A DNA stretch of 64,000 nt from Pseudomonas sp. K2I15. GTDB lineage: Bacteria; Pseudomonadota; Gammaproteobacteria; Pseudomonadales; Pseudomonadaceae. A program made the translations under genes and the position numbers. The DNA lies in contig NZ_NIXO01000010.1 in the NCBI RefSeq assembly GCF_002204795.1, positions 62,001-126,000 on the forward strand, in the 5' to 3' direction. The notes under the pieces were generated by a model. The model did no database searches and was not told the DNA's origin. It was given only the letters and a program-made list of their open reading frames with translations. Shown here one piece after another: positions 7,731-16,955 of this stretch; position 1 is the stretch's first letter; each line of letters starts with the position of its first letter.

Positions 7731-8797
7731 CGCACCTTCTCGGTCTGCTGCATAAACTGCCCCAACTCCTTCGTATAGAACTTCGCCATGCCGGTGGTGC
7801 CATGGCCACGGGTTTCTGCGCTGGCCGGAATCAGCAGCAACCGCGCATCCTTGAGTTCGCGCATCGAGGCTTCCAGGCGCCCGGTTTCCGGTGGGTTGCG
7901 TTCGTCGTCCGCCGAGTTGATGACCAGTACCGGGGCCTGGATTTTGTTCAAGCCTGGCGTTGCGTTGTAGTCGGCAGACGATTGCCACTGGTAGATAAAG
8001 TCGTTGGCGTCGGCGGTTTGCGGCGCGTTGAGGCGCTCATCCACCAGCTTGTCGGCCTGGGCCCGGGTAGGCGCCGCTGCCTGATAGGCCAGGTCGCCAC
8101 CGCTGGTGCCGACGCTGAACAGCGCGTTGGCGAGGCGTAAGGACGGCGGTTGCACGCTGTAGTTGCCGTTGTTCCACGCCGGGTCCTGCTTGATCGACTC
8201 CACCAACAGCCGGCGCATCATCCAGTTGCGTGACGACATCTCGGTGGGCTGTGAGGCCATGGGCACCAGCGCGTCCATCATCTGTGGCCAAGTCTGGCCC
8301 CACATCCAGGTCTGCATGCCGCCCATGGAGTTGCCGATGACCAGGCGCAGGTGCTTGACCCCCAGGCCCTCGGTGACCAGCCGGTACTGGGCCTGGACCA
8401 TATCCGTGTAGTTGTACTCGGGGAATTTGGTGCGCAGGCCGTCCGAGGGCTTGCTCGATTGACCGACGCCAATCCCGTCGGTGGAAATGATGTAGTACTT
8501 GCTGGCGTCCAGCGGCTGCCCGGGGCCGAACAATTCGCCACCGAAATCCTTGCTCAGCACATCACTGCCGGGCCGATACGTGCCGTGCAGGTAGAGGATG
8601 GCCGGATGCTTCGGGTTGCCAAGGGTGACGTAGTGCAGCTTCAGGTTGGCGAGCTTTTCACCGGTGTGGAAGGTGAACTCGGGGGCTACCCAGTCGCCTT
8701 CGGTCGCGGCCGGCAACGGCGCGGCGCTCACAGTGGAACCGGTAACAACCAGCGAAAACAGCAGCCCGATAGCGGGCCGGGAAGCGAAGCGCTGCAT
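7727..8797 (-). CDS. Secreted alpha/beta hydrolase, homoserine acetyltransferase-like
   Basis: A 356-residue protein with a Sec signal peptide (cleavage after V-S-A near residue 25) and a full alpha/beta-hydrolase triad: nucleophile Ser in G-N-S-M-G-G, Asp in N-S-A-D-D-E-R-N-P-P, His in E-T-R-G-H-G-T-T-G. The layout resembles the MetX homoserine O-acetyltransferase family, but export to the periplasm argues for an esterase or lactonase role. It is the last gene of the threonate/erythronate-type operon, 69 bases after otnI, with its own AGGA ribosome site. In that setting, opening of four-carbon sugar-acid lactones before uptake would make sense, but this is inference. Confidence 0.75.
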   Translation of the reverse strand: MQRFASRPAIGLLFSLVVTGSTVSAAPLPAATEGDWVAPEFTFHTGEKLANLKLHYVTLGNPKHPAILYLHGTYRPGSDVLSKDFGGELFGPGQPLDASKYYIISTDGIGVGQSSKPSDGLRTKFPEYNYTDMVQAQYRLVTEGLGVKHLRLVIGNSMGGMQTWMWGQTWPQMMDALVPMASQPTEMSSRNWMMRRLLVESIKQDPAWNNGNYSVQPPSLRLANALFSVGTSGGDLAYQAAAPTRAQADKLVDERLNAPQTADANDFIYQWQSSADYNATPGLNKIQAPVLVINSADDERNPPETGRLEASMRELKDARLLLIPASAETRGHGTTGMAKFYTKELGQFMQQTEKVR

Positions 8798-8866
8798 GGG
8801 AAGTGTCCTGTTGTTTTTGTTCTGGGAGCCCCTGCGCGAGCGGCGCGCAGGGGAGGGTAGCGTTGT

Positions 8867-9649
8867 TTAGCGTGCCTTCCAGTCGCGCAACCATTGCAGG
8901 CCGGCCGAGGTGTCGCCGCGCGGTCGATATTCGCAGCCTATCCAGCCGTCATACCCCAGTTCGTCGATCAGCTGGAACAGGTAAGGGTAATTCAGCTCAC
9001 CGAGGTTCGGTTCATGCCGGTCAGGCACGCCGGCAATCTGGATATGGCCAATGCCGTCCATGTCGCGACGCAGCTTGACGGCCAGGTCGCCCTCGACGAT
9101 CTGGCAGTGATAGCAGTCAAACTGCACCTTCAAGTTACTGGCACCGACCTCCTTGCAGATGGCCTGTGCCTGATCCTGGCGGTTGAGGAAAAACCCCGGC
9201 ATGTCCCGGGTGTTGATCGGTTCCAGTAACACCGTGATGCCGGCCTGCTGCGCCTGGGCGGCAGCGTAGGCGAGGTTTTCCAGGTACACGCCATGGTGGC
9301 GCGCACGGTCGCTTTCCGAAGGCAGCAAGCCGGCCATCACATGGACGCGGGTATTGCCCAGCACGGCGGCGTATTCCAACGCCCGGTCGAAACCTGAGCG
9401 AAACTCGTCCTCGCGACCCGGCAAGGTCACGATGCCGCGCTCGCCCGCCGCCCAATCACCGGGCGGCGCGTTGAACAGGGCTTGTACCAGGCCGTTGTCG
9501 GTCAGGCGTTGTTGCAGTTCCTGGGGGCTGTACTCATAGGGAAAGAGGTACTCCACCGCTTCGAAACCATCGGCGGCGGCCGCGGCGAAGCGCTCCAGAA
9601 ATGGATGTTCGGGGTAGAGCATGCTCAGGTTGGCAGCAAAGCGAGGCAT
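8867..9649 (-). CDS. otnI: 2-oxo-tetronate isomerase (hydroxypyruvate isomerase family)
   Basis: A 260-residue TIM-barrel enzyme of the Hyi/OtnI family: [15 protein letters not shown] at the N-terminus, [11 protein letters not shown] with a metal/substrate Glu, E-P-I-N, the Q-F-D-C-Y-H-C-Q metal-binding segment, and a closing G-C-E-Y-R-P. OtnI interconverts 2-oxo- and 3-oxo-tetronates in D-erythronate/L-threonate use. The ATG at 9649 has AAGGAG six bases upstream; an in-frame upstream codon at 9667 lacks such a site. It follows gntP by 10 bases and belongs with otnC, otnK and ltnD in the same operon. OtnI and Hyi are hard to separate by sequence; context decides. Confidence 0.88.
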   Translation of the reverse strand: MPRFAANLSMLYPEHPFLERFAAAAADGFEAVEYLFPYEYSPQELQQRLTDNGLVQALFNAPPGDWAAGERGIVTLPGREDEFRSGFDRALEYAAVLGNTRVHVMAGLLPSESDRARHHGVYLENLAYAAAQAQQAGITVLLEPINTRDMPGFFLNRQDQAQAICKEVGASNLKVQFDCYHCQIVEGDLAVKLRRDMDGIGHIQIAGVPDRHEPNLGELNYPYLFQLIDELGYDGWIGCEYRPRGDTSAGLQWLRDWKAR

Positions 9650-9659
9650 GTGAGCTCCT

Positions 9660-11120
9660 TCAGACAAAAGGCCAGATCAACAGGGTGATAAGGAAGCCCA
9701 GGGTGCCCAGGAGGGTGGTGATCACCGTCCAGGTACGCAAGCCGTCAGCCACGTTGAGGCCGGCCAGTTTAGTAAAAATCCAATAACCGGCGTCGTTGAT
9801 GTGCGACATCGCCAGCCCGCCACCGCCCATGGCCAGGCACAGCAGCGCCATATGGTTGGGCGTCAGGTTGAGCGTGGCAATCAACGGGCTGATGATACCC
9901 GCAGTCGTCACCAGTGCCACGGTGGTCGAACCCTGCACCGCGCGCAGCAACATGGTCAGCAAAAAGCCCAGTGCCAGCACCGGCAGCCCGGTGGTGCGCA
10001 GCAGGTCGGAGACCACCGCACCGATCCCGGTGTCCACCAGCACTTTGCCGAACACGCCGCCGGCCCCGGCGATCAGGATCACCATGGCCACGCCCGGCAA
10101 TGCCGAGCCGATCACATCAGACACCTGGGTACGGCTCCAGCCGCGACGGGAGCCGAGCAACCAGGCACACAGCAAGGTGTCGAGCAGCAACGCCACCAGC
10201 GGCGCGCCGAGGACGGTCATGATCGCCCGCAGGGTCGATTCGATAGGCAGCAGCGACGTCGCCAGGGTGCCCAGCAGAATCAGGATTATGGGCAACAGGA
10301 TCAGGCTGACGATCAGCCCAAAGCCCGGCGCCGGGGCGGGTGGCAGCTTGGCAACGATACTGCTGGTGGACTCTTCCAGGCCCATATGCGCGACGGCCCC
10401 GGCAGCCTGTTCGACGTTCTGGGCGTTGCCGTTGTGCCAGGCGCGCAGGTCGTCGTTAGTCACATGGGGGCCGTAGACTTCGGCACGGATATCATCGGAC
10501 ATCGGGTAGAAACGCCGTGTCATGCGGCCCGCCACGCGGTAACCGACGTAGCACAGGAATGCCGTGAGCGGCAGCCCGAACATCAGTACCCGGCCGAGGT
10601 CAGCGCCCAGTTGGCTGGCGGCCGCCACGGCACCCGGATGCGGTGGCAGGAACGCATGCACCGTGAGCAACGCCGCGCACATCGGCAAGGCAAACATCAG
10701 CAGCGGTTTGCGCGCGCGGCGGGCGACGCCGTACGCCAGGGGCATCAGGATGATCACCCCCACTTCGAAGAACACCGGCACACCGATGATGAAGCCGGCA
10801 ACGGTCAGCGCCAGTGGCGTGCGCCGATTACCGAAGCGTTCGATCAGGGTTTTCGCCAGCGCCTCGGCACCGCCGGACAGTTCGATGATGCGCCCGATCA
10901 TGGCGCCCAGGGCGATGATGATTGCGATGTGGCCGAGGGTCTTGCCCATCCCGCCTTCGATGGTGGCGACCAGGTCGGCCGGTTTCACCCCGGCGACCAA
11001 GGCCACCAGGATGCTCACCAGCATCAGCGCCACAAACGGCTGGAATTTGTACTTGAGGACGAGGAACAGCAGGAGCGTGATCCCAAGGCCCGCGGTTGCC
11101 ATCAGAATAAGTGGGCTCAT
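9660..11120 (-). CDS. GntP-family gluconate/sugar-acid:H+ symporter
   Basis: A 486-residue inner-membrane protein with about 12 hydrophobic segments and GntP-family landmarks: an N-terminal [16 protein letters not shown], the loop [10 protein letters not shown], and [11 protein letters not shown]. GntP members import gluconate and related acids with protons. Within this operon the substrate is likely a four-carbon acid such as threonate or erythronate. The ATG at 11120 overlaps the stop codon of a 26-codon ORF (ATGA), suggesting translational coupling. A GTG start nine bases upstream is possible. It is separated from otnC by about 185 bases, the only sizeable gap in the operon. Confidence 0.9.
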   Translation of the reverse strand: MSPLILMATAGLGITLLLFLVLKYKFQPFVALMLVSILVALVAGVKPADLVATIEGGMGKTLGHIAIIIALGAMIGRIIELSGGAEALAKTLIERFGNRRTPLALTVAGFIIGVPVFFEVGVIILMPLAYGVARRARKPLLMFALPMCAALLTVHAFLPPHPGAVAAASQLGADLGRVLMFGLPLTAFLCYVGYRVAGRMTRRFYPMSDDIRAEVYGPHVTNDDLRAWHNGNAQNVEQAAGAVAHMGLEESTSSIVAKLPPAPAPGFGLIVSLILLPIILILLGTLATSLLPIESTLRAIMTVLGAPLVALLLDTLLCAWLLGSRRGWSRTQVSDVIGSALPGVAMVILIAGAGGVFGKVLVDTGIGAVVSDLLRTTGLPVLALGFLLTMLLRAVQGSTTVALVTTAGIISPLIATLNLTPNHMALLCLAMGGGGLAMSHINDAGYWIFTKLAGLNVADGLRTWTVITTLLGTLGFLITLLIWPFV

Positions 11121-11197
11121 AGCATCCACCCGCCGCGCAGAACGTGTGAAAGGTGGGTGCCACTGTAAGCGTCAACACTGCAGTAGGGCTGGGTCAT
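11117..11197 (-). CDS. 26-residue upstream ORF coupled to gntP
   Basis: An ATG at 11197 with AGGA nine bases upstream opens a 26-codon frame ending in a TGA that overlaps the gntP ATG in an ATGA junction. The peptide starts M-T-Q-P-Y-C-S-V-D-A and ends G-G-W-M-L; it has no obvious domain. Its leader contains AACAACAGGACA, which is repeated before the downstream hydrolase gene, so ribosomes probably do load here. It may serve only to deliver ribosomes to gntP, act as a regulatory leader, or be the remnant of a longer gene. The call rests on the ribosome site and the exact stop/start overlap. Confidence 0.4.
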   Translation of the reverse strand: MTQPYCSVDAYSGTHLSHVLRGGWML

Positions 11198-11304
11198 GCT
11201 GGAATGTCCTGTTGTTTTTATTGTTCAGGCACGTTGTCGCGACAGCTTGGCTGCCTCTCGTCGCGAAGGCGTGCATCAAGGGCGTTGCGGGTAAATCCCG
11301 AGGC

Positions 11305-11943
11305 CTACCACTGGGCGCCGAACGTCTCCCGCAGTTCGTTCAGTGCGGCCTGGTCCAGTGGCGCCGGTCGCGGGTTGCTCATCAGCCAAAGCCGGGCGGT
11401 TTCTTCGAGTTCTTCCAGGGCGTAACTGGCCCTGGACACGGAGCTTTCCCAGACCACCGGGCCCAGGCGTTCGAGCATCACGCCGCGCACGCGGTTGGCC
11501 AGTTGTGCCACCTGTTCGGCGACATTGGGGGCGCCAGGGCGTTGATAGTTGATCAACGGGATATGGCCGACTTTCATCACCTGATACGGCGTGAGCGGCG
11601 GCAGGATGTCGTCCTGGCTCCACACGCCGGCCAGCGTCAGGGCCACCAGGTGTGTGGAATGGGTATGCACCACGCCACCAACCCCAGGGTTGCGATCGTA
11701 GACCTGGCGATGCAGGGCCAGGGTTTTTGACGGCTTGTCGCCCGATACCCATTTGCCGGCCAGATCGACCTTGGCAATCGCCGCAGGGTCCAGGCGCCCA
11801 AGGCAGGCGTCGGTGGGGGTGATCAGCCAGCCGTCGTCGAGCCGGGCGCTGATGTTGCCGGCGCTGCCCACGGTATATCCGCGCTGGTAGAGGCTGTGCC
11901 CAACCGTGCAAATCTCCTCGCGCAGGGCGTTTTCGCGACTCAT
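11305..11943 (-). CDS. otnC: 3-oxo-tetronate 4-phosphate decarboxylase (class II aldolase fold)
   Basis: A 212-residue zinc enzyme of the AraD/fuculose aldolase fold. G-N-I-S-A-R near residue 29 is the phosphate-binding element, V-V-H-T-H-S-T-H around 88-95 supplies zinc His ligands, and the E near 75-80 region is conserved. OtnC decarboxylates 3-oxo-tetronate 4-phosphate to dihydroxyacetone phosphate. The ATG overlaps the stop of otnK (ATGA), so kinase and decarboxylase are coupled. Other class II aldolases look similar; the kinase and dehydrogenase neighbours make OtnC the best fit. Confidence 0.88.
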   Translation of the reverse strand: MSRENALREEICTVGHSLYQRGYTVGSAGNISARLDDGWLITPTDACLGRLDPAAIAKVDLAGKWVSGDKPSKTLALHRQVYDRNPGVGGVVHTHSTHLVALTLAGVWSQDDILPPLTPYQVMKVGHIPLINYQRPGAPNVAEQVAQLANRVRGVMLERLGPVVWESSVSRASYALEELEETARLWLMSNPRPAPLDQAALNELRETFGAQW

Positions 11944-13232
11944 TGCGCACCTCCGGTCAATTGCTTCAGGGCCTTGTCGAAAAAGTCCCGGCCGCCGAAG
12001 TTGCCTGACTTGAGGGCCAGCGCCAGCGGCTCGGCGGTGTTGCTGACAGTGGCTGGTACGCCGGGGTCGATCTGCGCGCCAATCTGCAACAGGTGTACGC
12101 CGAGGGCTTTAACCACGGCGCCGGAGGTTTCACCACCGGCGACCACAAAGCGCCGCACACCGCTGTCGCGAAGGGCTTGGGCGATGGCGCCCAAGGCGCT
12201 CTCCACCAACTCGCCGGCACGCTCGACGCCCAGTTGCTGCTGGACCGCCTTGACCTCGTCCGGGGTGCTGGTGGCGTAGATCAATACGGTGTGTGGCTGG
12301 TTGCGTGCAAAAGCCACGGCGTTGGCCACCACCGGCTCACCGGCCGCGAGCGCCAGCGGGTCAATGCGCAGCGCTGGCCGCCCGGCCTCGATCCACGCGG
12401 CTACCTGGCCGTTGGTGGCAATCGACGCACTGCCGGCCAGCACCACTTCGCCGCCTTCTACCGTGGGCAGCGAGGCCGGGTCGAAGTCGCGCAGCTTGCC
12501 GGCGCGGCGGAAATTTTCCGGAAGCCCCAGGGCCAGGCCCGAGCCGCCGGTCAGCAGGGGCAAATCGGCGCAGGCGGCACCGAGGGTATAAAGGTCCTGG
12601 TCAGACAGCGCATCGGCTACTGCCATGCCGACACCTTGGGCGCGCAACTCGGCGATCTTCTCGCGTACTTGCGCAACGCCCTGGGCGATGCTGTCGTAGC
12701 GCAGCAGGCCAACCTTGTGGGAGGTTTGCGATTGCAGCACGCGCACCAGGTTGGCATCGGTCATGGGCGTCAGTGGATGGTGCTGCATGCCCGACTCATT
12801 GAGTAATTGGTCTTGCACGAACAGATGACCACGGAAAATCGTCCGGCCGTTTTCCGGAAACGCCGGGCAGGCGAGGGTGAAATCACTGCCCAGCGCCGTG
12901 AGCAGTGCTTCGCTGACCTGGCCGATATTGCCGGCAGAGGTCGAGTCGAATGTGGAGCAGTACTTGAAGAAAATCTGCTCGCAACCCTGTGCGCGCAACC
13001 ATTCCAGGGCCGCCAATGAATCGGCGACGGCCTCTGCAACGGGCAGGGTGCGGGATTTCAGGGCAATGACGATTGCATCGGCGTCCAGCCCGGCCGCGAC
13101 TTCGTCGCTCGGGATGCCAATGCTCTGCACGGTACGCATTCCGCCGCGCACCAGCATGTTGGCGAGGTCGGTGGCCCCGGTGAAATCGTCGGCGATGCAG
13201 CCCAGCAATGGGCGTGCGGCAGGTCGGTTCAT
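11940..13232 (-). CDS. otnK: 3-oxo-tetronate kinase (four-carbon acid sugar kinase)
   Basis: A 430-residue kinase of the DUF1537/Hrp-dependent type III-like kinase family. The N-terminal substrate domain shows L-L-G-C-I-A-D-D-F-T-G-A-T-D-L-A, diagnostic for the family. The C-terminal nucleotide domain has V-V-A-G-G-E-T-S-G-A-V and E-P-L-A-L-A-L-K-S-G-N-F-G. It phosphorylates 3-oxo-tetronate at O4, creating the OtnC substrate. The ATG at 13232 has AAGGA upstream and is chosen over an upstream in-frame start at 13265. It starts 10 bases after ltnD, and its stop overlaps otnC. Confidence 0.9.
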   Translation of the reverse strand: MNRPAARPLLGCIADDFTGATDLANMLVRGGMRTVQSIGIPSDEVAAGLDADAIVIALKSRTLPVAEAVADSLAALEWLRAQGCEQIFFKYCSTFDSTSAGNIGQVSEALLTALGSDFTLACPAFPENGRTIFRGHLFVQDQLLNESGMQHHPLTPMTDANLVRVLQSQTSHKVGLLRYDSIAQGVAQVREKIAELRAQGVGMAVADALSDQDLYTLGAACADLPLLTGGSGLALGLPENFRRAGKLRDFDPASLPTVEGGEVVLAGSASIATNGQVAAWIEAGRPALRIDPLALAAGEPVVANAVAFARNQPHTVLIYATSTPDEVKAVQQQLGVERAGELVESALGAIAQALRDSGVRRFVVAGGETSGAVVKALGVHLLQIGAQIDPGVPATVSNTAEPLALALKSGNFGGRDFFDKALKQLTGGAQ

Positions 13233-13242
13233 GGAGCAGTCC

Positions 13243-14148
13243 TTATACGGAGTCGGGCTTGGCAACCGGCAGTTCGATGCCCGGGAAAATCTTGATCACC
13301 GCCGAATCGTCCTCACGCCCGAAACCGGCACTGGAGGCCTGCATGAACATCTGGTGCGCGGTGGCCGACAGCGGCAGCGGGAACTTGCTGGCCCGGGCGG
13401 TATCCAGCACCAGGCCCAGGTCCTTGACGAAAATATCCACGGCGGATAACGGGGTGTAATCGGCCTTGAGAATGTGCGGCACACGGTTCTCGAACATCCA
13501 GGAATTGCCGGCGCTGTGGGTGATCACCTCATACAAGGCGTCGGCGTCGACCCCCTCGCGCAGCCCCAATGCCATCGCTTCGGCGGAGGCCGCAATGTGC
13601 ACGCCTGCCAGCAACTGGTTGATGATCTTGACCTTGGAGCCCAGGCCATGCACGTCGCCCAGTCGATAGACCTTGCCGGCCATGCCCGCGAGTACGTCAT
13701 CAGCCTTGGCGTAGGCCTCGGCCGGGCCGGAAGTCATCATGGTCATTTCGCCGGCTGCTGCCTTGGCCGCACCACCGGAGATGGGTGCGTCCAGGTACAG
13801 CAACCCGACGTCTGCCAGGCGCTTGCCCAGCTCCACCGCATAGGTCGGTGCCACCGTGGCGCAGCCAATCACCAGGCTTCCCGGGCGCAATGCAGCCGCC
13901 GCCGAGTGCTCGCCAAACAGCACGGTCTCGGTCTGTTCGGCATTGACCACCACGGTGATGATCACATCGCATTCATCCGCCATCTGCTTTGGCGAGTTGC
14001 AGGCGATGCCGCCTTCGCTGGCGAACTGTTGTGTGACGGCTTCACGCACATCACAGGCATGCACATTGAAGCCGTTGCGCAGCAACGAGCGGGCAATGCC
14101 CAGGCCCATCGCGCCAAGTCCGATAACGCCTACGTTCTTATTATTCAT
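13243..14148 (-). CDS. ltnD: L-threonate dehydrogenase (beta-hydroxyacid dehydrogenase)
   Basis: A 301-residue NAD(P)-dependent 3-hydroxyacid dehydrogenase. The Rossmann motif G-V-I-G-L-G-A-M-G-L-G begins at residue 7. The family substrate motif D-A-P-I-S-G-G-A-A-K-A-A-A-G is near 117-130, and the catalytic Lys lies in the K-V-K-I-I-N-Q-L-L region near 167. LtnD oxidises L-threonate (or the erythronate epimer) to 2-oxo-tetronate, the first step before OtnI, OtnK and OtnC. The ATG at 14148 has AGGAA five bases upstream; the longer frame to 14361 has no supporting site. It is the first gene of the operon. Confidence 0.88.
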   Translation of the reverse strand: MNNKNVGVIGLGAMGLGIARSLLRNGFNVHACDVREAVTQQFASEGGIACNSPKQMADECDVIITVVVNAEQTETVLFGEHSAAAALRPGSLVIGCATVAPTYAVELGKRLADVGLLYLDAPISGGAAKAAAGEMTMMTSGPAEAYAKADDVLAGMAGKVYRLGDVHGLGSKVKIINQLLAGVHIAASAEAMALGLREGVDADALYEVITHSAGNSWMFENRVPHILKADYTPLSAVDIFVKDLGLVLDTARASKFPLPLSATAHQMFMQASSAGFGREDDSAVIKIFPGIELPVAKPDSV

Positions 14149-14221
14149 GGGGGTTCCTGTTTTGTGGTCAGGGGGCGATACGTGTTGGGCTGATAATCCA
14201 CCAGTGATCGGATTATGTGAA

Positions 14222-14240
14222 GTTATTTTTTTTAAATAAC
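14222..14240. promoter_or_regulatory. Candidate DeoR operator upstream of ltnD
   Basis: A perfect 7-bp inverted repeat, GTTATTT and AAATAAC, separated by five T residues, 74 bases upstream of the ltnD ATG. It lies in the only strongly AT-rich stretch of this intergenic region and would overlap an ltnD promoter. DeoR-type repressors bind AT-rich repeated sites, and the nearest regulator is the DeoR gene at the operon end. The link is inferred. Confidence 0.4.
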
Positions 14241-14506
14241 ATATTTTAACATCGCTGGATCGTACCCTAGGCCAGGGCGGTGCCAGGTAAAGCGCAGGAA
14301 CGGTGGGCGCTTGGTCGACCCGCTGCGGCAGGTTGGAACATTGCGCACCCGCGAGGGTCACTGATTAAAGATCTGAGCAGAGGACGCTGGCGTTGTCAGG
14401 CCGCTGTTTTCAGGTTGACGGCTATCGTGGTTTGGAGATGATTGAACCCCATAGCGTCCTGACGTCTTTTGGCTGAAATTTTTAATGTGTCTTAAAGGGG
14501 ATTAAC
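14241..14506. other. Intergenic region between ltnD and the GAF gene
   Basis: Together with the operator above, about 358 bases lie between the divergent ltnD and GAF genes. It holds the ltnD promoter and, at 14494-14500, AAAGGGG, a strong ribosome site for the GAF gene. No other gene or repeat was recognised. Confidence 0.4.
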
Positions 14507-15004
14507 ATTAATAGACTGACTGTTGAGGAAATTTCAGCGATTGCTGAGATAGAAGCCACCTCTAGCATTTTGAGGCTTACCGCTCGGTTGACGGATATGC
14601 GGTTCGCCGCCATTTCAAAAATGACGGATACCCACTGGATAGCATGTGCCGTGCACGATGAGTTGCACTTTGGCTTAGGGGCAGGCGAAGAGTTTTTAGT
14701 AGAAGCTACCCTCTGCAACGAACTGCGCGCCAGTCGAAAACCAATTGTCATCGAACATGCCAGTTTCGACCCCGTATTTTCAGAGCATCCATTGCCGAAA
14801 CATTACGGTTTCGAAAGCTATGTTTCGCTGCCTATTGTGCTGGCAGACGGCACTTTTTTCGGTACGTTGTGTGCCTTGGACTCGTTACCGAAAAAGCTCC
14901 AAAATCCTGAAATGATTGAGCTTTTAGCTATTTTTACGCGGCTGATAAGTACCACGCTGGACGTTCAGCGCGGAAGTGGCGGGGCGGCACTTCAGAAGGT
15001 CTGA
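14507..15004 (+). CDS. GAF-domain protein with a non-AUG start
   Basis: A roughly 165-residue protein consisting of one GAF domain: a helix (E-E-I-S-A-I-A-E-I-E), then M-R-F-A-A-I-S-K-M, W-I-A-C-A-V-H-D-E, E-A-T-L-C-N-E-L-R, Y-G-F-E-S-Y-V-S-L-P-I and G-T-L-C-A-L-D. This subtype is common N-terminal to histidine kinases and may sense a small ligand or light. The frame has no ATG or GTG upstream of the domain. The first conventional start, TTG at 14570, would remove the first domain helix. ATT at 14507 lies six bases after AAAGGGG and restores the helix; CTG at 14516 is another option. It is followed by a PAS-type receptor gene. The start is uncertain, the domain is not. Confidence 0.65.
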   Translation: MNRLTVEEISAIAEIEATSSILRLTARLTDMRFAAISKMTDTHWIACAVHDELHFGLGAGEEFLVEATLCNELRASRKPIVIEHASFDPVFSEHPLPKHYGFESYVSLPIVLADGTFFGTLCALDSLPKKLQNPEMIELLAIFTRLISTTLDVQRGSGGAALQKV

Positions 15005-15178
15005 ATTGCCTTTGTGCCTCTGGGCGACGGCCGCCCTTTTTGGCGATGCTCAGCGGTCTTCAGCGGGCGTAAAAACGCATTAAATTGACGTCAAATAAAA
15101 AGTCTGACTGGTGGTGTTTAGTTCCGTAACTGACAGCCGATAGCGCCTTTAGAGCCCACTGCTCTGAAGGGGTACGTC

Positions 15179-16534
15179 ATGTTCAATAAAACGTTAAAAA
15201 CAGAACTGGCGGCCAGGACGGCCGATGTTGCAGGGTACAAAGGATTGATGGCTGCACTTGAGCGCTCGATGGCCGTGGTCGAATTCGACTTGAACGGCAA
15301 GGTACTTCGCGCCAATGATAACTTCTTGCAGGCTTTGGGATATCGCCCGGATGAATGGAGTACAAAGTCACATCGGGACTTTTGCTTGCCTGCCTTGACG
15401 AGCAGCGCAGCGTACAGCGAATTTTGGGCCGAGCTTCGGGCTGGAAAATTCGTCTCCGGCACCTTTCAGAGGGTCCATAAAGACGGGCAGACTGTCTGGC
15501 TGGAGGCCAGTTATAACCCGGTGCTGGACGAGCGTGGCCAGGTGTTGAAAATCGTCAAGTACGCGCTTGTCGTCACAGACAAAGTGGCACAGGAGGCCGC
15601 CACCCGCAGCAAGCTCGCGGCGCTGGACCGGGCCATGGCGGTGATCGAGTTCGACCTGAGCGGTAATGTATTGGTCGCCAACGAAAACTTTCTGAATGTC
15701 ATGGGTTATGGGCTGGCGGAACTCAAGGGCAAGCATCACCGCCTGTTTTGCGAACCCGCCCTGGTTAACAGCAATGAGTACACCGACTTCTGGCGTCGCC
15801 TGAATGCGGGCGAGTTTTTCAGCGGGCAATTTAAACGCCTCGGCAAGCACGGCCGTGTCGTGTGGCTGGAGGCAAGCTATAACCCGGTCTATGACGCTGA
15901 CGGCAAGTTAACCAAGATCGTCAAGTTCGCCAGTGATATCACCGAGCGGGTCGAGAAATTCGAGGCCGACTCCCGCGGAGCTTCTCGGGCTTACCATATT
16001 TCTGCCGAGACGGAGAAGTTTGCCGAGCAGGGCACTCAGGTCATTCAAGAGACCGCCAGTGAGATGCGCCGCATTGCCGAAAACATCGGCGCGTCTGCGC
16101 GCTTGGTGGGGCAACTGGGGGATCGTTCCGAGCAGATCACCGCGATCGTCAATACCATTCGCGGGATCGCCGACCAGACCAACCTGCTGGCACTCAATGC
16201 GGCCATCGAGGCCGCCCGCGCAGGGGATCAAGGGCGGGGGTTTGCGGTCGTCGCCGATGAGGTCAGGCAACTGGCGGGACGCACCAGTCGCTCAACGGCG
16301 GAAATTTCCGAGATGATCAGCAAGATACTCGCCGAGACACGGGACGCGGTGGTCAGCATGAACACCACGCAGGAAGGCGCGCAGCGCGGCGTTACGCTGG
16401 CCGATCAAGCTGGCTCGGTAATTTTGCAGATTCGCAATGGCACCAGTGACGCGGTCGAGGCGGTAAGCATGTTCGCTTCCAAGCTGGATGAATCGGAAGT
16501 GATTCCAAAGACCGCGATCAGTTGGGTGGGGTAG
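15179..16534 (+). CDS. Soluble PAS-PAS methyl-accepting signalling protein (BdlA-like)
   Basis: A 451-residue cytoplasmic receptor without transmembrane segments or HAMP. PAS 1 (about 25-140) and PAS 2 (about 147-262) repeat the same pattern: A-L-(E/D)-R-(S/A)-[21 protein letters not shown] chemoreceptor signalling domain follows, with the invariant hairpin tip segment [16 protein letters not shown]. This architecture matches BdlA, the Pseudomonas biofilm-dispersion regulator that links redox or nutrient cues to cyclic-di-GMP, and Aer-2-like energy sensors. The C-terminus is short, so methylation sites may be few. The neighbouring GAF gene could be functionally linked. Confidence 0.85.
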   Translation: MFNKTLKTELAARTADVAGYKGLMAALERSMAVVEFDLNGKVLRANDNFLQALGYRPDEWSTKSHRDFCLPALTSSAAYSEFWAELRAGKFVSGTFQRVHKDGQTVWLEASYNPVLDERGQVLKIVKYALVVTDKVAQEAATRSKLAALDRAMAVIEFDLSGNVLVANENFLNVMGYGLAELKGKHHRLFCEPALVNSNEYTDFWRRLNAGEFFSGQFKRLGKHGRVVWLEASYNPVYDADGKLTKIVKFASDITERVEKFEADSRGASRAYHISAETEKFAEQGTQVIQETASEMRRIAENIGASARLVGQLGDRSEQITAIVNTIRGIADQTNLLALNAAIEAARAGDQGRGFAVVADEVRQLAGRTSRSTAEISEMISKILAETRDAVVSMNTTQEGAQRGVTLADQAGSVILQIRNGTSDAVEAVSMFASKLDESEVIPKTAISWVG

Positions 16535-16586
16535 AGCCTCGCTTTGTGCGAGCGCCCGCCTTGGTCTTGACGTCGAACCGGGTATG

Positions 16587-16622
16587 AAAAAAAACGCCAC
16601 TCATTGAGTGGCGTTTTTTTTT
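16587..16622. terminator. Bidirectional intrinsic terminator
   Basis: AAAACGCCACT and AGTGGCGTTTT form a stem around a CATTG loop, flanked by an A-tract on the left and a T-tract on the right. It can end the PAS receptor transcript on + and the monooxygenase remnant transcript on -. Confidence 0.9.
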
Positions 16623-16653
16623 GCCGGCGCGGTGTGTGGTTCAGGGATTACCC

Positions 16654-16935
16654 TCAGCGAAATGCCGGTACCACGTGCCTGATAAACATCTCCAGGGATT
16701 TTTTCTTCTCCGCGTGGGGCAAGCTGTTATCACACCAGAAGCTGAACTCGTCGACACCCAACTCCTGGTAATACCGGATGCGCGGGATGATTTCTTCCGG
16801 CGTGCCAATCATCGCGGTCTTGTGCAAGCTCTCCAGTTCAAACTCCGGGCGGCCGGCGAATAGAGTGATGTGCGTTGCCTTGCGGCAAGCTGACAAATGG
16901 CTGGGAATGATGTGGCGCTGGAGACGGTGAGCTGT
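16654..16935 (-). pseudogene. C-terminal remnant of a luciferase-like monooxygenase
   Basis: The frame encodes only the C-terminal part of an LLM-class flavin-dependent oxidoreductase: F-A-G-R-P-E-F-E-L, I-G-T-P-E-E-I-I-P-R-I-R-Y-Y, L-G-V-D-E-F-S-F-W, then F-I-R-H-V-V-P-A-F. LLM proteins are usually 300-380 residues, with a TIM barrel that is missing here. Similarity-like sequence continues upstream without a start codon to about 16935, where an in-frame stop interrupts it, 21 bases from the stop of the next chemoreceptor gene. This looks like a deletion that fused the tail of the gene to the receptor locus. It is unlikely to make a functional product. Confidence 0.75.
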
Positions 16936-16955
16936 TCACCGCCGCGCAGGCGGGC

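Noticed and set aside
9801..11168. Long + strand ORF of 455 codons opposite gntP
   Set aside because: Rich in Gln, His, Arg and Gly with no domain; it is the antisense reading of a high-GC membrane-protein gene.
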